Shown piece after piece: positions 1 through 10,720 of a stretch of 64,000 nt of DNA. Position 1 is the first letter of the stretch, and the number at the start of each line of letters is the position of its first letter. Position numbers and translations under genes: made by a program. The notes under the pieces are model-generated. The model ran no database searches. It was not told the origin of the DNA and was given only the letters and a program-made list of their open reading frames with translations. The stretch is from Bipolaris cookei (Eukaryota; Ascomycota; Dothideomycetes; Pleosporales; Pleosporaceae). The stretch spans positions 186,001-250,000 of the forward strand of contig NRSV01000028.1 of the NCBI GenBank assembly GCA_002286855.1, in the 5' to 3' direction.

Positions 1-1842
1 CGTCTCTCCCTCTTCCCCTTCCCATGCCACACTGTCCACACTCAAAGTCCACGCCACAATCACCATGTACGCCACAAACGCCACAGTCCGTACATCAAAC
101 GGCAACTCCGCCTTAAGCACACGCTCAACTTGCTTCCCTAGATCCCCTCCGACACCATCGTCAGACCCAAAACTCGCACTCGATCCTGTCGAAGCACGCG
201 AAACAAAACTCAAGCGATTGGATCGATGGCGCAGCCGTCGGTCCGGGCTTTCTGCTTTCGCTGGCCCAGCCGGCTGCGCAGCGGGAGCCGTAGCAGTAGC
301 AGAAGCAGTAGACCCGGACTTAGATATACCTGTACCAGTAGCCCTCGCATACGCCTCCGCAATCCTCGCCCTAACCCCCTCCTCCACCGTCTTCAGTACC
401 TCGCTGGGCTTCGTATCCGGCACCAGCGCCATCAACCGCTCAACCAGCGCTACGTACCGTGACATCCTTGCTGCCTTATCAGCCCGTGAATCCGGAGTCG
501 CAGGGTCGACGCCGAGGCGGCGCAGCCGCTCGCGCTCACGATGTAGTGCTTTTGCGTTGCGTGGTTCGTATAGGGCGCCGAAGAGAGAGAGATGTGGGGA
601 GTGGCGGTGCAGTTTGCCGACGAGGGCTTCGAGTCGGGGGAGAAGTTTGCCTGGTGCGACGCCGCCGGTGGCGACGAATGAGATGGTTTTTATGAGGGGG
701 GTAGAGGCGAGGGGAGTGAGGCCGCGGGAGAAGGGTAAGGCGGCGATGGCGTTGAGGAGGGTGTTGGGGGGTTGGAGGGAGGTTGAGGGGGTGAGGATGT
801 GAAATTTTAGGGGGAGGGAGGAGGGGAGGGAGAAGAGCAAGGTGGTTTGCTTCGTGGGTGTTGGGTTGGCGTGGGTAGAGAGAGGGGAGCCTGCTTGGAT
901 GGCTTCGAGGGTTGAGGGAGTGATGAGGATGCTGTGTATGTTTTGGGCGTCTTGGGCGAAGGGGAGAGAGCCGGCGGCGAGGTGCTTTGCGAAGAGGGGG
1001 GAGACACCGGAGTCTTGGGCGTGCCATTGACATTTGTTGCGCTTGGTTTGCTGGAGAGTGATGTGGTACTTTGATCTGCCTGTTTGCGTGGGGACTATAG
1101 AGATGTTGTAGGCGCCTGTCTCTGAGACTAAAACCGTCTTTTCGACATTGCGCTTCGGTTCGCTCCCGAGCATTATGGCAAGAGTGGTGAGTTCGGCTGG
1201 TGTGATTGTTACGGTTGGTCGGCCTTTTTCAACTTTTGCTTTCTGTCCGTCTTTGGCCCATGTCTTTTTCCCGGTTTGGCGGCTTCCGTCGTTTGGCAGT
1301 CCGTTACGCATCGATACCAGAGGTGACGACCACTTCTTTACAACAAGACTTCTAGCTCGTCCCAGTTCTGCCATTGACAGATCCATACTTTTCCTCTGTA
1401 GTTTTAAGCTGGCCTCTCCCCGCGCAGTCCCCGATACCGATTTAGATCGGCCAAGGGCTCCTGAAGGCTTCTTCGCTAGGGCATGGCCTTTTGTTACATC
1501 TGTAGCGTACGGATATCTCTCGAGAGGATAACGAGCGCGGATTTCCCTTTCAAATGCTTGGTATAGAGCACTGAGTGGTACTTGTCCGTCTTCTTCCTGG
1601 AGACTTGTGAATAGTGCGGAAGAAACTAATCCCTCATCTCCAGCTTTGATAACGGCCGATATATTTGGAACCCATGGAGCCTTTGCTGAATCTTGCTTTG
1701 GTAAAAACAGTCGCTTGAGGAATATCGATATTGGCGTGACTTGAGTTTGCTGTTCAACCTTTTTGTCTGTGGTAAGTGTGTCTTCTTGATTCGCATCGTG
1801 TTTGGGGTGCTTAGGTAGCCAGAAGCGGGTAACAAGCACCAT
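1..1842 (-). CDS. Unknown protein, 3' end cut by window edge
   Basis: The minus strand is open without a stop from the ATG at 1842 down to base 1, giving at least 614 codons (1842 is an exact multiple of three), so the frame runs off the left edge. The protein begins MVLVTRFWLPKHPKHD. It has a basic, Ser/Lys-rich part (roughly residues 110-200), a middle part rich in small residues, and a low-complexity Ala/Ser/Thr/Pro stretch near residue 520. A hydrophobic segment at about residues 583-602 (VAFVAYMVIVAWTL) could be a membrane span. I recognise no domain. Plus-strand frames here are shadows: their codon use is poor and the minus frame is far longer. Codons are C-ending between about 540 and 1010 and become G-rich towards base 1. 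Cellular role unknown. Confidence 0.7.
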   Translation of the reverse strand, partial: MVLVTRFWLPKHPKHDANQEDTLTTDKKVEQQTQVTPISIFLKRLFLPKQDSAKAPWVPNISAVIKAGDEGLVSSALFTSLQEEDGQVPLSALYQAFEREIRARYPLERYPYATDVTKGHALAKKPSGALGRSKSVSGTARGEASLKLQRKSMDLSMAELGRARSLVVKKWSSPLVSMRNGLPNDGSRQTGKKTWAKDGQKAKVEKGRPTVTITPAELTTLAIMLGSEPKRNVEKTVLVSETGAYNISIVPTQTGRSKYHITLQQTKRNKCQWHAQDSGVSPLFAKHLAAGSLPFAQDAQNIHSILITPSTLEAIQAGSPLSTHANPTPTKQTTLLFSLPSSLPLKFHILTPSTSLQPPNTLLNAIAALPFSRGLTPLASTPLIKTISFVATGGVAPGKLLPRLEALVGKLHRHSPHLSLFGALYEPRNAKALHRERERLRRLGVDPATPDSRADKAARMSRYVALVERLMALVPDTKPSEVLKTVEEGVRARIAEAYARATGTGISKSGSTASATATAPAAQPAGPAKAESPDRRLRHRSNRLSFVSRASTGSSASFGSDDGVGGDLGKQVERVLKAELPFDVRTVAFVAYMVIVAWTLSVDSVAWEGEEGET

Positions 1843-3359
1843 GGTGATAGAGAAAAGGTTAGTAAGCGAGTGTTTCTTAGAAAAACATTCTTCCTTTGGA
1901 CCCCTTTCATGTGGGCGTTGAAGTTTTATACAAGGGCTTTTCATTGTGAGTCGGTACTGTACCATGCAGGTAGATCCTGGTCTAGCCGAGCAAAGTGCGT
2001 CTACATCGCCAATCGGAACTCAGGGAAGTTGTAAGCGACGCCGTGTCATAATCTCGGACGAGTTGGCAGCCGTAAGCATCATCCAGATGGGTCAGGGGGG
2101 GTTGACTATCAATGCACATTGTCTTTTTGTGGTCGCTTGATTTGTCCAGAGGGAAGGGGTTGCGAGGTCACTAGCTCCAAGACAGGGCGCTGGGCGCTTC
2201 AAGGTAGCTAAAGTAAGCCATCTGTTTCAAAGTTGCTTTTTGTATTAGAAATCTTACAAAGTCTTACAAAGGATACTTTTTAGACTACATGCGCGTCTTG
2301 ACTAAGGTACGCATCTGAGTCTTTTTCAAAAAGCCTCAAGGCTTTGCTCGAAATTAAGCTCTAGACAAGCATTCCAGCCACAGTGCTGTCTCGCCACACG
2401 CGTCCCTTCGAAGAACTAGCTATCCTGGTACTGCTAACTTGACCGGTTTGCGTGATGACTGTTGTGACGCGGAGCAGCGGACGAAACGGACCAAAGAAGA
2501 TCTGCGCACCGGCTCCCGATTGAGACGTTTTCCGACCAAACCCTTGTAAACCCATGGAGGCGGTCAGTTGGAGCAGATACAATACCATACCGTTGTTGAA
2601 TTTTTCAACTACACAGTATATGGCGTCAGAGTTGATTACGCAAAAATTCCAGAAGAAGATTATTAAAATGGCTCCCTCAAGGCAGTAGTATCCCAACACC
2701 AGGAAGTGCGCCAACACAAGGTAGTTTATGCAAAGCCACAAATGCCAACGCCTTGGTTTGTGGCTGGATAGCACTCAATTTTTTGTCACTACAGAGATCT
2801 ACAGTAGCCCAACGTGTCTCCCGTGTATCGGGGATAGGGGGTGTAATGAGTCGGATGGAGCGGATGGTGCTAAATCCGAATCCCGCACAACTTCATATGG
2901 AAACGAATCAACGTGACCGCGCCAAACGTGGTCCGAAGATGTCCGCATAGTCGGCTGGCCTGAAACAGACAAAGGCACGAAGAAGGAAGTAATCGCTCGT
3001 GATAAATGTCTCGATTATTCAATACGGGCTGACGAGATGCTACTACTACGTAGGAAATTCGCTCGATAATGGAAGTGGCTCATGTACGGACGTATAAGAT
3101 AATGTCTTATTGTTCAAAACTGTGATTTGGTATAGCCCATTGTACAGCCTTATTGCCTTTATGAGATTGACAATATTCGAGCATATTGTTATGGAGACCG
3201 CATGTCTTGGGCAGAAAATAAGCGCTATAATTGCCCCAGTGTTGACTGCCATCCTTGCACGTATGCACCAGTCAGTCTGCCTTATGTTGAAAGGACACGA
3301 ACGTCATGTGAAAGTCAAGTATACCGACCTTTCCTCAACCCTTTGACCGGCGGTGAGAT
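1843..3359. other. Intergenic, no supported gene
   Basis: Only short frames occur. A 137-codon minus frame (2361-2774) has a hydrophobic N-terminal half and a Ser/Thr/Arg-rich C-terminal half, but no recognisable domain and no convincing codon bias. I see no tRNA-like cloverleaf and no transposon ends. Confidence 0.5.
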
Positions 3360-5408
3360 CTAAGTGACGTTTTCCACGCCACGGCCATCGTGTCTGCTGA
3401 CGAGCTGCTGTATTTTGAGAAGCTTCTTCTGTGACACCAAGGTGGGTTTTGCATGATCAAAGACCAGCTTGACCAATGTGCGTGTCGAGTAAATCACGAG
3501 ATACCGTCGGACCCATTTGGCATCTACATCATTTCCAGGCTGGCACTGCGCAGCAGACGAACGAGCTGCTGCAGCGCCAACGGTACTCACCCAGTACAAA
3601 ACACCAGACATCTTGTCCCATACATCCGCAACAGCAGTACGGCGCAGTACTTTGAACAGCGCTTCGCTCAGGTGGGTATTGAGTTGGCTCGTGCCGGACC
3701 TCAGACAGTTGAACGCTTCCGACTCTGCCACTAGCGGGTTTCGGCATGGGTTAGCAGCAGTAGAGAAAGGCAGATGCAATAGGATGGAGGCGGTGTAGAT
3801 GAGCGCGGTAATACGGCAGGCCTCAAAAATCCAGTCATTGGAAGTGGGGAGGTCTGGAATATGTGCTGAGGGGAGCCTAGTCAAGCGCCTGCGTATTGCA
3901 GTGACTCTACTGCGGTACTCAGCGTCTCGCTGTTCCCAGTAGGCCGTGTCTATCTTGCAAATATCCCAGACAGTCTCACACGCGGCTTTTTGGGAAATGA
4001 AGAGATCGGTCAAGTCGCGCATATCTCGAAGTAAGTCACGCGTCGAAGTCGAGCAGTGCGAGTCGCTAGCAATCGTCGCAAAGTCTGTTCTAGGACAAAA
4101 CATAGGCGACTCGGGTATTTCAACGCCGTCAATAGTCGCTGGGTTTACGACTGGTAGATCAGTGGTGAGATCCGGTAGAGGTTCGGCTTCGCAGATCAAG
4201 TCACCGTGATAGCAGGTCCTAGCATACAAGGTTAGCACAACGTCGATCTGTAAGAAGGTTTGCTCACGCAGTGCAGGTCTCTGCCAAGGTTTCGTTGCCC
4301 AAACATTGTAACCCACCACGATGCTGAAGTAAATATGCAATACCCCGTTCGTGTACACGAAGCGCCTTTTCATTAGAGCCCGATATCTCACCCATGAGCA
4401 AATGAAGCACGACCATGATTGTTGAATCTGATGAATGATTGCTTTTCTGTCGCAGCCGCTGATTAACCATACCGATAATCTCGTCCTTGAGCAAGGCGGT
4501 TTGCTTGCTTTCGCCTGGAATTTCCGAGTGCATGTCTAGCCAAACGGAAGCTAGGATTGCGGAACTGAGCATGACTTCGGGATCAGAAAGCATGACAGGG
4601 AGCCATTTGACGTGGAACGAATCACTCGCAAATGTCCGGATACCTGATTGGGTCGGTAACTGCTGATTTAGGGTGAATGAATTGTGGAAACTTATGCTTA
4701 CAATGACGCTTGAGGAAGAGCAAGTTGACCTCCGGATTTTTGAAGCTTGGTAGCACAAGGAAAGGATCCACTCCATCTCCAATCTGACACAATATAGTTA
4801 CTTGGGCCGTGAAAAGGCGCAGGATGCGCTCTTCTCGACTCTCAGTATGGTCACAGTCGTCTGAATTGGCCTTGTGGCTAGTCAGCGTCAGCAGGGCGCG
4901 TGTGGCGGACAGCTGTCGGTTAGATCGTGGCATGCGTTCAAGTGTGGTGCTGTCGTGAGCATGCCGACGAGTGATTAGATTTGTTTCATTCCCGTGTTGT
5001 TGCTGCAGGCAATCTTCCAGTTCCCCTGGTGGATCTCCATGATCGCGACCATTGTGAAGGACGTGTTCTTCTAAGGCAGTAGACTCCTTTGTGGTTGGTA
5101 CCTCGGAGCATTCCTGAGGTAGCCTAGCCTCTTTTCGTGGCCTATTACGGTGGTATGACATTGCGTGAGAACGCACGCTGCGTCTCGTCTCGTCATTTCT
5201 GAAATACGACGGATCGGTCCCGGTAAGGAATCGCAGTTGGAGTCGGAGCGGTTCATCACGTTGGCCTCGTCGACGCGTTGCCTGCTTCTTTACATGATTC
5301 TCTTGAAATAGGCGTTGACCTAGTAGAATAGGTTAGCACTCGGGGCCTCGTACGAGGCTCTTGACTCATACTTGTAGTGACGTTAAACTGTTTTGATGTC
5401 GGAGCCAT
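3360..5408 (-). CDS. Fungal transcription-factor-like protein (Fungal_trans_2 type)
   Basis: Four exons on the minus strand: 5408-5372, 5319-4702, 4643-4268 and 4218-3360. The introns are 52, 58 and 49 bp with clean GT..AG ends, and the exons sum to 630 codons (629 aa). The N-terminus is basic (QATRRRGQRDEP, then SYHRNRPRKE) and contains a segment like LRFLTGTDPSYF. The C-terminal two thirds is helical and resembles the Fungal_trans_2 middle-homology region of zinc-cluster regulators (segments such as KWLPVMLSDPEVMLSSAILA and MVVLHLLMGEISG). No CX2CX6C zinc cluster is present, which is common in this subfamily. Probably nuclear, regulating transcription or derived from such a regulator; target unknown. 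The start was chosen because it gives an ATG in frame with a good first intron. Confidence 0.75.
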
Positions 5409-6710
5409 GATGCACTATCAGCGGCTTAACGGCCAAGAGCCATGTGGTATTTCTTTTCCAACGTTTATGATTTTAGTGTAGGTGATGTGCCTTACATTCC
5501 CAGAGCTGATGTTTACAAGAGGCATATTTTCGAGGTTGTTGCGGCGCAGCACAATCCAAGGCTGGCTGGCTGATTTGGTACGACATCGGCATTTGGGGGC
5601 CAGATCGAGATTCAAGGCAACGATAGCACGTGTATGCAGGATGTGTTTTTGTGCTTCCTCCAAGTCCAATGACCTTCAATTATTCAGCCAGGAGATCAGT
5701 CAAATAAATTCTCAGCCCTTCAGCCTCCTTCAGCCTCCTTTACAAAAGCACGAAACCAGCCTCGTGGCTTTCCAATAGCCTTGCCAGTATCCAGCAGGAA
5801 TTGCAAGGCAATGATCCCTCTTTGTTTTTCGCTTCTTTCACATCCGAGTAATGACATGCGGGCGCACCGGACGGCAAGTGAATTATGCACAGCAGGTGTT
5901 GTGCTAGATATGTATGTATGGTTGTGGCCAGCAGCTGTAGGGTGAGGGTAGGGTCACGTGCAGGGTGTCGCTCGTGGTTGGCACCAATCAGCAATGTCAG
6001 TAGTGCTCGACGCCGTCAGGTGGCAGCTGTCTGGTCAGGTTAGGGGCTAGGAGGCCCGATACCAATGAGGTCATTGTCGCTGGTGAGTGGCACCAATCGG
6101 CGCTATGTAGTAATAGTCTTGTCTGATGTTGTTGAGCGGAAACTATTTAGGTAGGGTAGCAATCAAAGACTCTAATATTCGTAAGCAGCTTGGTGCTACC
6201 CCGCCCGACAGGCGTCAGATGCTAGTGACGCCAATTAGAGAAACGCTAATGTGAGAAGATACATAGGTAGGACAGCAGCTAGGCAACGCCCGACATCACT
6301 GTTGCTACCAGGTCATTATTCTAGCAAGAAGTCTGTACTGCTGAAAGATGTGTACTGTCATGTATACGGCGTTTTATGGGCACTACAGGCAAAGCCTCCT
6401 TAGCAGGTATAGTATGGAAATACATACATTAAAATCAACTAGCTGGAGTGGCTCTTCACCGGCGAATCCAGAAACCAAGGTTTCTAACATCGGTGTCCAT
6501 TTCTATAGTTGCGTTCATCCTCACATCACAGTATCCCCAGTTCTAGTAGAGGGGAGTTGATTCGAAGTCATGTGTTATGTTTATAGCAAGTATGGCAGTG
6601 GAGACATGCAAAGAACGTACTAGGAAACCTTCTGGTCTGTACAACCATCAATGAATCATTCCGCACACATCCTCCACTCCTTCAGCCTCTCCCCAAAAGC
6701 CTCCATCCAG
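5409..6710. other. Intergenic, no supported gene
   Basis: Short scattered frames only. A small direct repeat of a 10-base unit (TTCAGCCTCC, three imperfect copies) lies at about 5717-5741. Nothing else stands out. Confidence 0.5.
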
Positions 6711-7559
6711 CTATTCTTTCAGCTTCTTCAGCGCCTTCCTAATCTGTTTTCTATACATCTCCTCTTCAACACGATATCCACTCTCCCTCATAATCTCATT
6801 TACTCTCTTATATCTCGCTTGCATTTCCAATGGCTCGGCACATCCGGTTTCCTCGTCTTCTTCTCCTGCTGCAAATGCGAGAACGCGAATCACCTTCTCA
6901 GGCACCTTTTGACCTTTAGAATCCTCTGGCTCGACATCGATGTTGGCGTCCGTCTTGTACTCGGTATCGGTACCCAAGTATAAACTTGTTGCGGATTGAA
7001 GCAGGGAGAAGGGAAAGGGAAGGTAGTGTGCTATATATCTTGAGATGCAGTGTATGACTTGCGTGAAGAATGAGAAGAGATCGAGTGGAGGCTTGGAATG
7101 GTGGGGAGATCCGGGCATCGACTCGACCGCATCTGGTGAATAGGGAGAGGATTTGAATGTCAGAGGATCTGCACAAGGCTCTACAGGATATGCATAGCTT
7201 GCGGTTATCATCTCAATGGGAGATCCAAGCTTTACAATGCGGCGGGTGCGTTTCTTTCGTGCTCCCGTGACCTTGACTCGGTGACATCCTTTGCTCGACT
7301 TTGCACCCTCCTCTTGCTCCGTATCTGAATCGTATTCCAGGAATACTTCTGTCTCTTTGATTGGAGGTTTGCTTTCTTCCCGTGTGGGCTGGTCTTCGTA
7401 TACGATATCTGCGAGGACGTTGGGGATCTCCGTTGCAGGCACTCCATATGTCCTATCCTCCTTGGCTACAGAAACTTCATAATAACCTAGCTGACGAAAC
7501 AGTGCCTTAATCTTAGGAAAAATGTCTGGTTCAATTCCTGGAGGTGCAGACGGCAGCAT
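6711..7559 (-). CDS. Unknown acidic/basic-patch protein, 5' end displaced by a MITE
   Basis: The frame from the ATG at 7559 to the stop at 6711 gives 282 aa. It contains an acidic stretch (EYDSDTEQEEG), a basic patch (GARKKRTRRIVK), a hydrophobic or aromatic segment near FSFFTQVIHCISRYIAHYL, and a basic C-terminal helix (KQIRKALKKLKE). I recognise no family. The present ATG is supplied by the terminal bases of the transposon inserted at 7557-7755. The frame is also open further into the element, to an ATG at 7643. The displaced original 5' end lies beyond the element, in the same frame, with an ATG at 7808. Without the insertion the two parts read continuously. Whether the shortened protein is made is unknown. 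Confidence 0.5.
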   Translation of the reverse strand: MLPSAPPGIEPDIFPKIKALFRQLGYYEVSVAKEDRTYGVPATEIPNVLADIVYEDQPTREESKPPIKETEVFLEYDSDTEQEEGAKSSKGCHRVKVTGARKKRTRRIVKLGSPIEMITASYAYPVEPCADPLTFKSSPYSPDAVESMPGSPHHSKPPLDLFSFFTQVIHCISRYIAHYLPFPFSLLQSATSLYLGTDTEYKTDANIDVEPEDSKGQKVPEKVIRVLAFAAGEEDEETGCAEPLEMQARYKRVNEIMRESGYRVEEEMYRKQIRKALKKLKE

Positions 7560-7755
7560 ACTTGGGAACAAGCAAGCAAGCAAGCACGCTTGCTTGGTTG
7601 CTTGCATATTACGCTTGGTTGCTTGCCTATTCAGGCAAGCCAAGCGCCTCTCTATAAACCTTCACCAATTAAGTGCAAGCCAAGCGGGCTCCTCTAAATT
7701 AGCAACCAAGCGTAACAAGCAAGCAGTCAAGCACGCTTGCTTGTTCCCAAGTATG
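7557..7755. mobile_element. 199-bp hAT-like MITE
   Basis: The element has perfect 21-bp terminal inverted repeats starting CATACTTGGGAACAAGC. It is flanked by an 8-bp target-site duplication, GACGGCAG, at 7549-7556 and 7756-7763. The 8-bp duplication and the lack of coding capacity indicate a non-autonomous hAT-type element. The interior is rich in AAGC/GCTT steps and partly self-complementary. It lies within a gene on the minus strand; insertion plus duplication adds 207 bp (69 codons) and brings an in-frame TGA at 7664-7662. Confidence 0.88.
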
Positions 7756-7763
7756 GACGGCAG

Positions 7764-7808
7764 TGTGTCTTCGAAAACGCTCACGTTAGGATAGCTGAGT
7801 TGTATCAT
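7764..7808 (-). pseudogene. Severed 5' coding end of the MITE-hit gene
   Basis: This reads from an ATG at 7808 (MIQLSYPNVSVFEDT...) into the element, in the same frame as the gene body on its other side. Removing the element and one duplication copy gives an uninterrupted junction (…EDTLPSAPPGIE…). As it stands, translation from here stops within the element. Whether 7808 was the true start or part of a longer first exon cannot be settled by eye. Confidence 0.5.
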
Positions 7809-8876
7809 AGAGCTGTTTAGTATTTTTGACGGGACTGTTATAGGAGCAGGAAGGCAGAAGCATAAAAACCAAGTTGCAAACTGACCAGATCACACGCCGT
7901 ACATATGACCTCTCACTTATTTCAAAAACGAGCGGTGGCAGGTGAAAAGGGTTGCCAGTGACGTGATTGGAGACTAGTGAAAGTGAAAGATGGGAGGGCT
8001 TCTTGACAGCATTGTGATCGGGGCTGTAGGCTCGAGCTCTCATGCTTCCAGAGCTTTATTTTTTATCATATAAAAGGTATACTACACTGATTTTATACTG
8101 ACATTGTTAACACTGATAAGTCTTCTCGGTGTGCATATACTAGTGGCGAACTTACCTTTCTCATTAATAATGATCTGATCTAGACATACATTTGTGCGTT
8201 TATGTGTCAACAATAACTGCGAGATTTGACACAAAATAGATGGAGACTCTAGATTGACAATTATTATTATTCCATTATAGTCCTATATCAGCCGTTGGCT
8301 ATGTGGGACTTTGGCCAAAGGCCGTTCTATCTAACTAGTTACAATTTGGTACGTTGTGCTGTATTGCGTGACTATGGTGCTTCGGACTAGATTGACAATA
8401 ATGCAGTAACTATAAGAGATTTAAGCATGAAGTCCAAAAAATGAGTCAAAATACTACAACCGCACCGGCTCGAAATATTCTTCTTTTATATCTCTAAAAA
8501 CGCAAACTTTACTTAAGAGATGTATTAATGAAATTGTTCATTCACTGCAGCAGTTCGACATGTTATTGAGAAAACAACAGACCAAACTAGACCAAACGTC
8601 TCACTACGTCACCACAATCTCAATCGTCCATTCGTGATTCTCACAAATTTCTATACTTTCCTAACCCAGCCCTATTCACGACCAAGCCATGCAATCCGAA
8701 AAAATGTGAAGACTTCATATTCATCGCAGAAGACCACCTCCAGTCGAGCCTAAAACCCAGCTAGTCCACAAGAAGAAAAGCGCAAAATCACCAATACCCA
8801 TGTATCCCCAACTTCAAGCCCACAACCCTTCCATACCCATTTTCTTCCAGCCATCTAGCAGTGTCTAGCTCTAACA
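7809..8876. other. AT-rich intergenic stretch
   Basis: About 8040-8540 is clearly AT-rich compared with its surroundings, with many stops in all frames. The 85-codon minus frame at 7786-8043 is not supported as a gene. The rest carries the presumed promoter of the small plus-strand gene that follows. Confidence 0.4.
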
Positions 8877-9248
8877 ATGGAAACTCATCAATTACGTAAT
8901 CGCAGACCATTCTTAGACTCAGAAGGACCGCCCGTACCGCCAAAACCGTATGCTTCGAATACGCCTTCAACAACGCATGATCGTCTGGCAGCTATAACAT
9001 CAACTCGAGATGCAAGATCTAAGCCACTCCCGCCAGTTCCTGGGTCAAGATTAAGTTGTGGGGCTGGAAGCAAAGTAGAATCGAAACCTCTGCCGAGTCC
9101 TCCTAAAAGCTCGACTTTACGGTTGACGTTTCTATGGATTTTAGGATTTGCGGTCTGTTTTCTACTAATTGTGATCTTGCTACCTGTGATCACGGAAAAA
9201 GATGCAATGCCAGGATTTAATCGGTGGCTTCGGAACTGGTTTACATGA
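8877..9248 (+). CDS. Small proline-rich single-pass membrane protein
   Basis: A single exon of 123 aa. The N-terminal part (about residues 1-80) is hydrophilic, with proline-rich motifs of the SH3-ligand kind (GPPVPPKPY near residue 20, KPLPPVPGS near 50, KPLPSPPKS near 70). A strongly hydrophobic stretch follows at about 83-105 (LWILGFAVCFLLIVILLPV), then a short tail. This layout suggests a tail-region membrane anchor with a cytosolic proline-rich domain. No family is recognised and the function is unknown. It lies tail to tail with the acyl-CoA dehydrogenase gene, about 100 bp away. The ATG is the first in the frame. Confidence 0.55.
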   Translation: METHQLRNRRPFLDSEGPPVPPKPYASNTPSTTHDRLAAITSTRDARSKPLPPVPGSRLSCGAGSKVESKPLPSPPKSSTLRLTFLWILGFAVCFLLIVILLPVITEKDAMPGFNRWLRNWFT

Positions 9249-9345
9249 ATAATTAAGAGCGAGGGCACACGCTTTATTAAACCAGTCCCAATCAACTTAG
9301 ACTACATCCGATTACATCGAAACTTCCATTGCTCAATCAGCCAAA

Positions 9346-10720
9346 CTACAATTTCGAACTGGGCTTTGTCGCATTCACCAGGCTCTTCCTGCCACCAAAT
9401 CCGAATAGATACGCCGCCACCTTGCGCATCTGGATCTCCTCACTACCTTCTGTAATCCTGTACCGTCGATGGTGTCGCCAGATATGTCCAAAAGGAAAGT
9501 GCCTCGAATACCCATTACCACCATGGACCTGAATCATGCGGTCGGCTGCCTCAGTACACAGCCTGTTGGCATAGTAATTACACATCGACACTTTATCCCC
9601 GATCTTCTTTTCGATCTCGTGGTGTGGCATCGAGCCCATTTCCAACGCAGTCTTCCGTATGAGTTGGCGTAGCATCTCGCATTGTGTCGCGAGCTCGACG
9701 AATGGGAACTGGATACTCTGGTTGTGCGAGAGAGGCGTTCCAAAGGGCGCGCGTTCGTTGGCATATTCGACGGATTGCTGGACACAGTATACAGCTGCTC
9801 CAAGAGATGAAGCAGCTTGTCGGATGCGGTTTTCGTGCACAAAGGCTTGGGCGACTCGCAATCCATTGTGTATCGGCCCTAAGGTGGAGGTTTCAGGTAC
9901 CCATACGTCCCTGATTGAGACAGTGGCATGGTCGGTAGGCATATTCAGCGTCCTACGGTTGGTATTTGGTATGATTTCCTAGTAAGGCGGAATCGAATAC
10001 GCACCACTCGTACGACTCTGCTTTGAGGCCAGGCGCCTCGACAGGCACAATGAAACAAGAGATACCCTTGGCCTCCCCATCTTTCCCCGACGTCCTCGCA
10101 AATATCGAACAATGAGTGGCATGATGCATACCCGTCTGCCACCTTTTGTATCCATTCAGCAACCATCCCTTGACCCCATCCATCGTCTCCGGGCTCCCCT
10201 TTGTAGCCATATGTGTAGCATCCGACCCATGACCAGGTTCCGTCAACCCAAACGTCATCCTAAACTTGCCCTCAAGTCGCAGTGGTATAAATTCATTCTT
10301 CTGCTGCTCACTCCCGAAATTCATAAGCATGACTACATCCGGGAAGTTCCCGACCATCGAATGTTCAGTTTAAAGGTCATTGAATAGTCCTAGCCCTTTT
10401 GCTGCAAGATGCTCTCGAATGACAGCCATCCAGAGATTGCTTCCCCGCCCGTCGGCGCTACTTCGCCCACCATACTGCTTTGGCAGCGAAAGCCGGTAGA
10501 ACCCAGCTTCATCTGCAAGTCTTCTGGATTCAGCTAACAGATCCTCCCATTCTTTGCGCGGCCGCCCGCCATTATCCCAGTCTGTCCGAGCGTGCTCGCG
10601 ACGGTGATCGAAGAACCGGTTGTTATCGTCTTTATGTTGTAGCGGGAGTATCTTTTCTTCGATGAAATTGTCAAGATCGGCGAGGTATTGCTTTAGGTCG
10701 TCGGGAATGGAGAAGTTCAT
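9346..10720 (-). CDS. Acyl-CoA dehydrogenase family protein with in-frame stop
   Basis: Two exons: 10720-10005 and 9952-9346 (52-bp intron, GTGCGT..TAG), 440 codons before the final stop. The N-terminal helical domain comes first; then the FAD/substrate region with MTFGLTEPGHGSDATHMAT and the C-terminal domain with the signature QVHGGNGYSRHFPFGH and RYRITEGSEEIQMRK. These are hallmarks of flavin acyl-CoA dehydrogenases, which oxidise acyl-CoA in mitochondria or peroxisomes. Codon 117 (10372-10370) is TAA where CAA (Gln) is expected in a context like GLFNDL-Q-xEHSMVGNF. The frame is otherwise intact on both sides, and no plausible intron removes the stop. It is therefore a young pseudogene, a strain variant or a sequence error. 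Confidence 0.82.

Noticed and set aside
65..802. A 245-codon plus-strand frame at the left end
   Set aside because: It is the complement of the much longer continuous minus-strand frame and has Arg/Ser-rich composition typical of a shadow frame.
2361..2774. A 137-codon minus-strand frame
   Set aside because: It has mixed hydrophobic and Ser/Thr-rich text without a domain, splice partners or coding bias.
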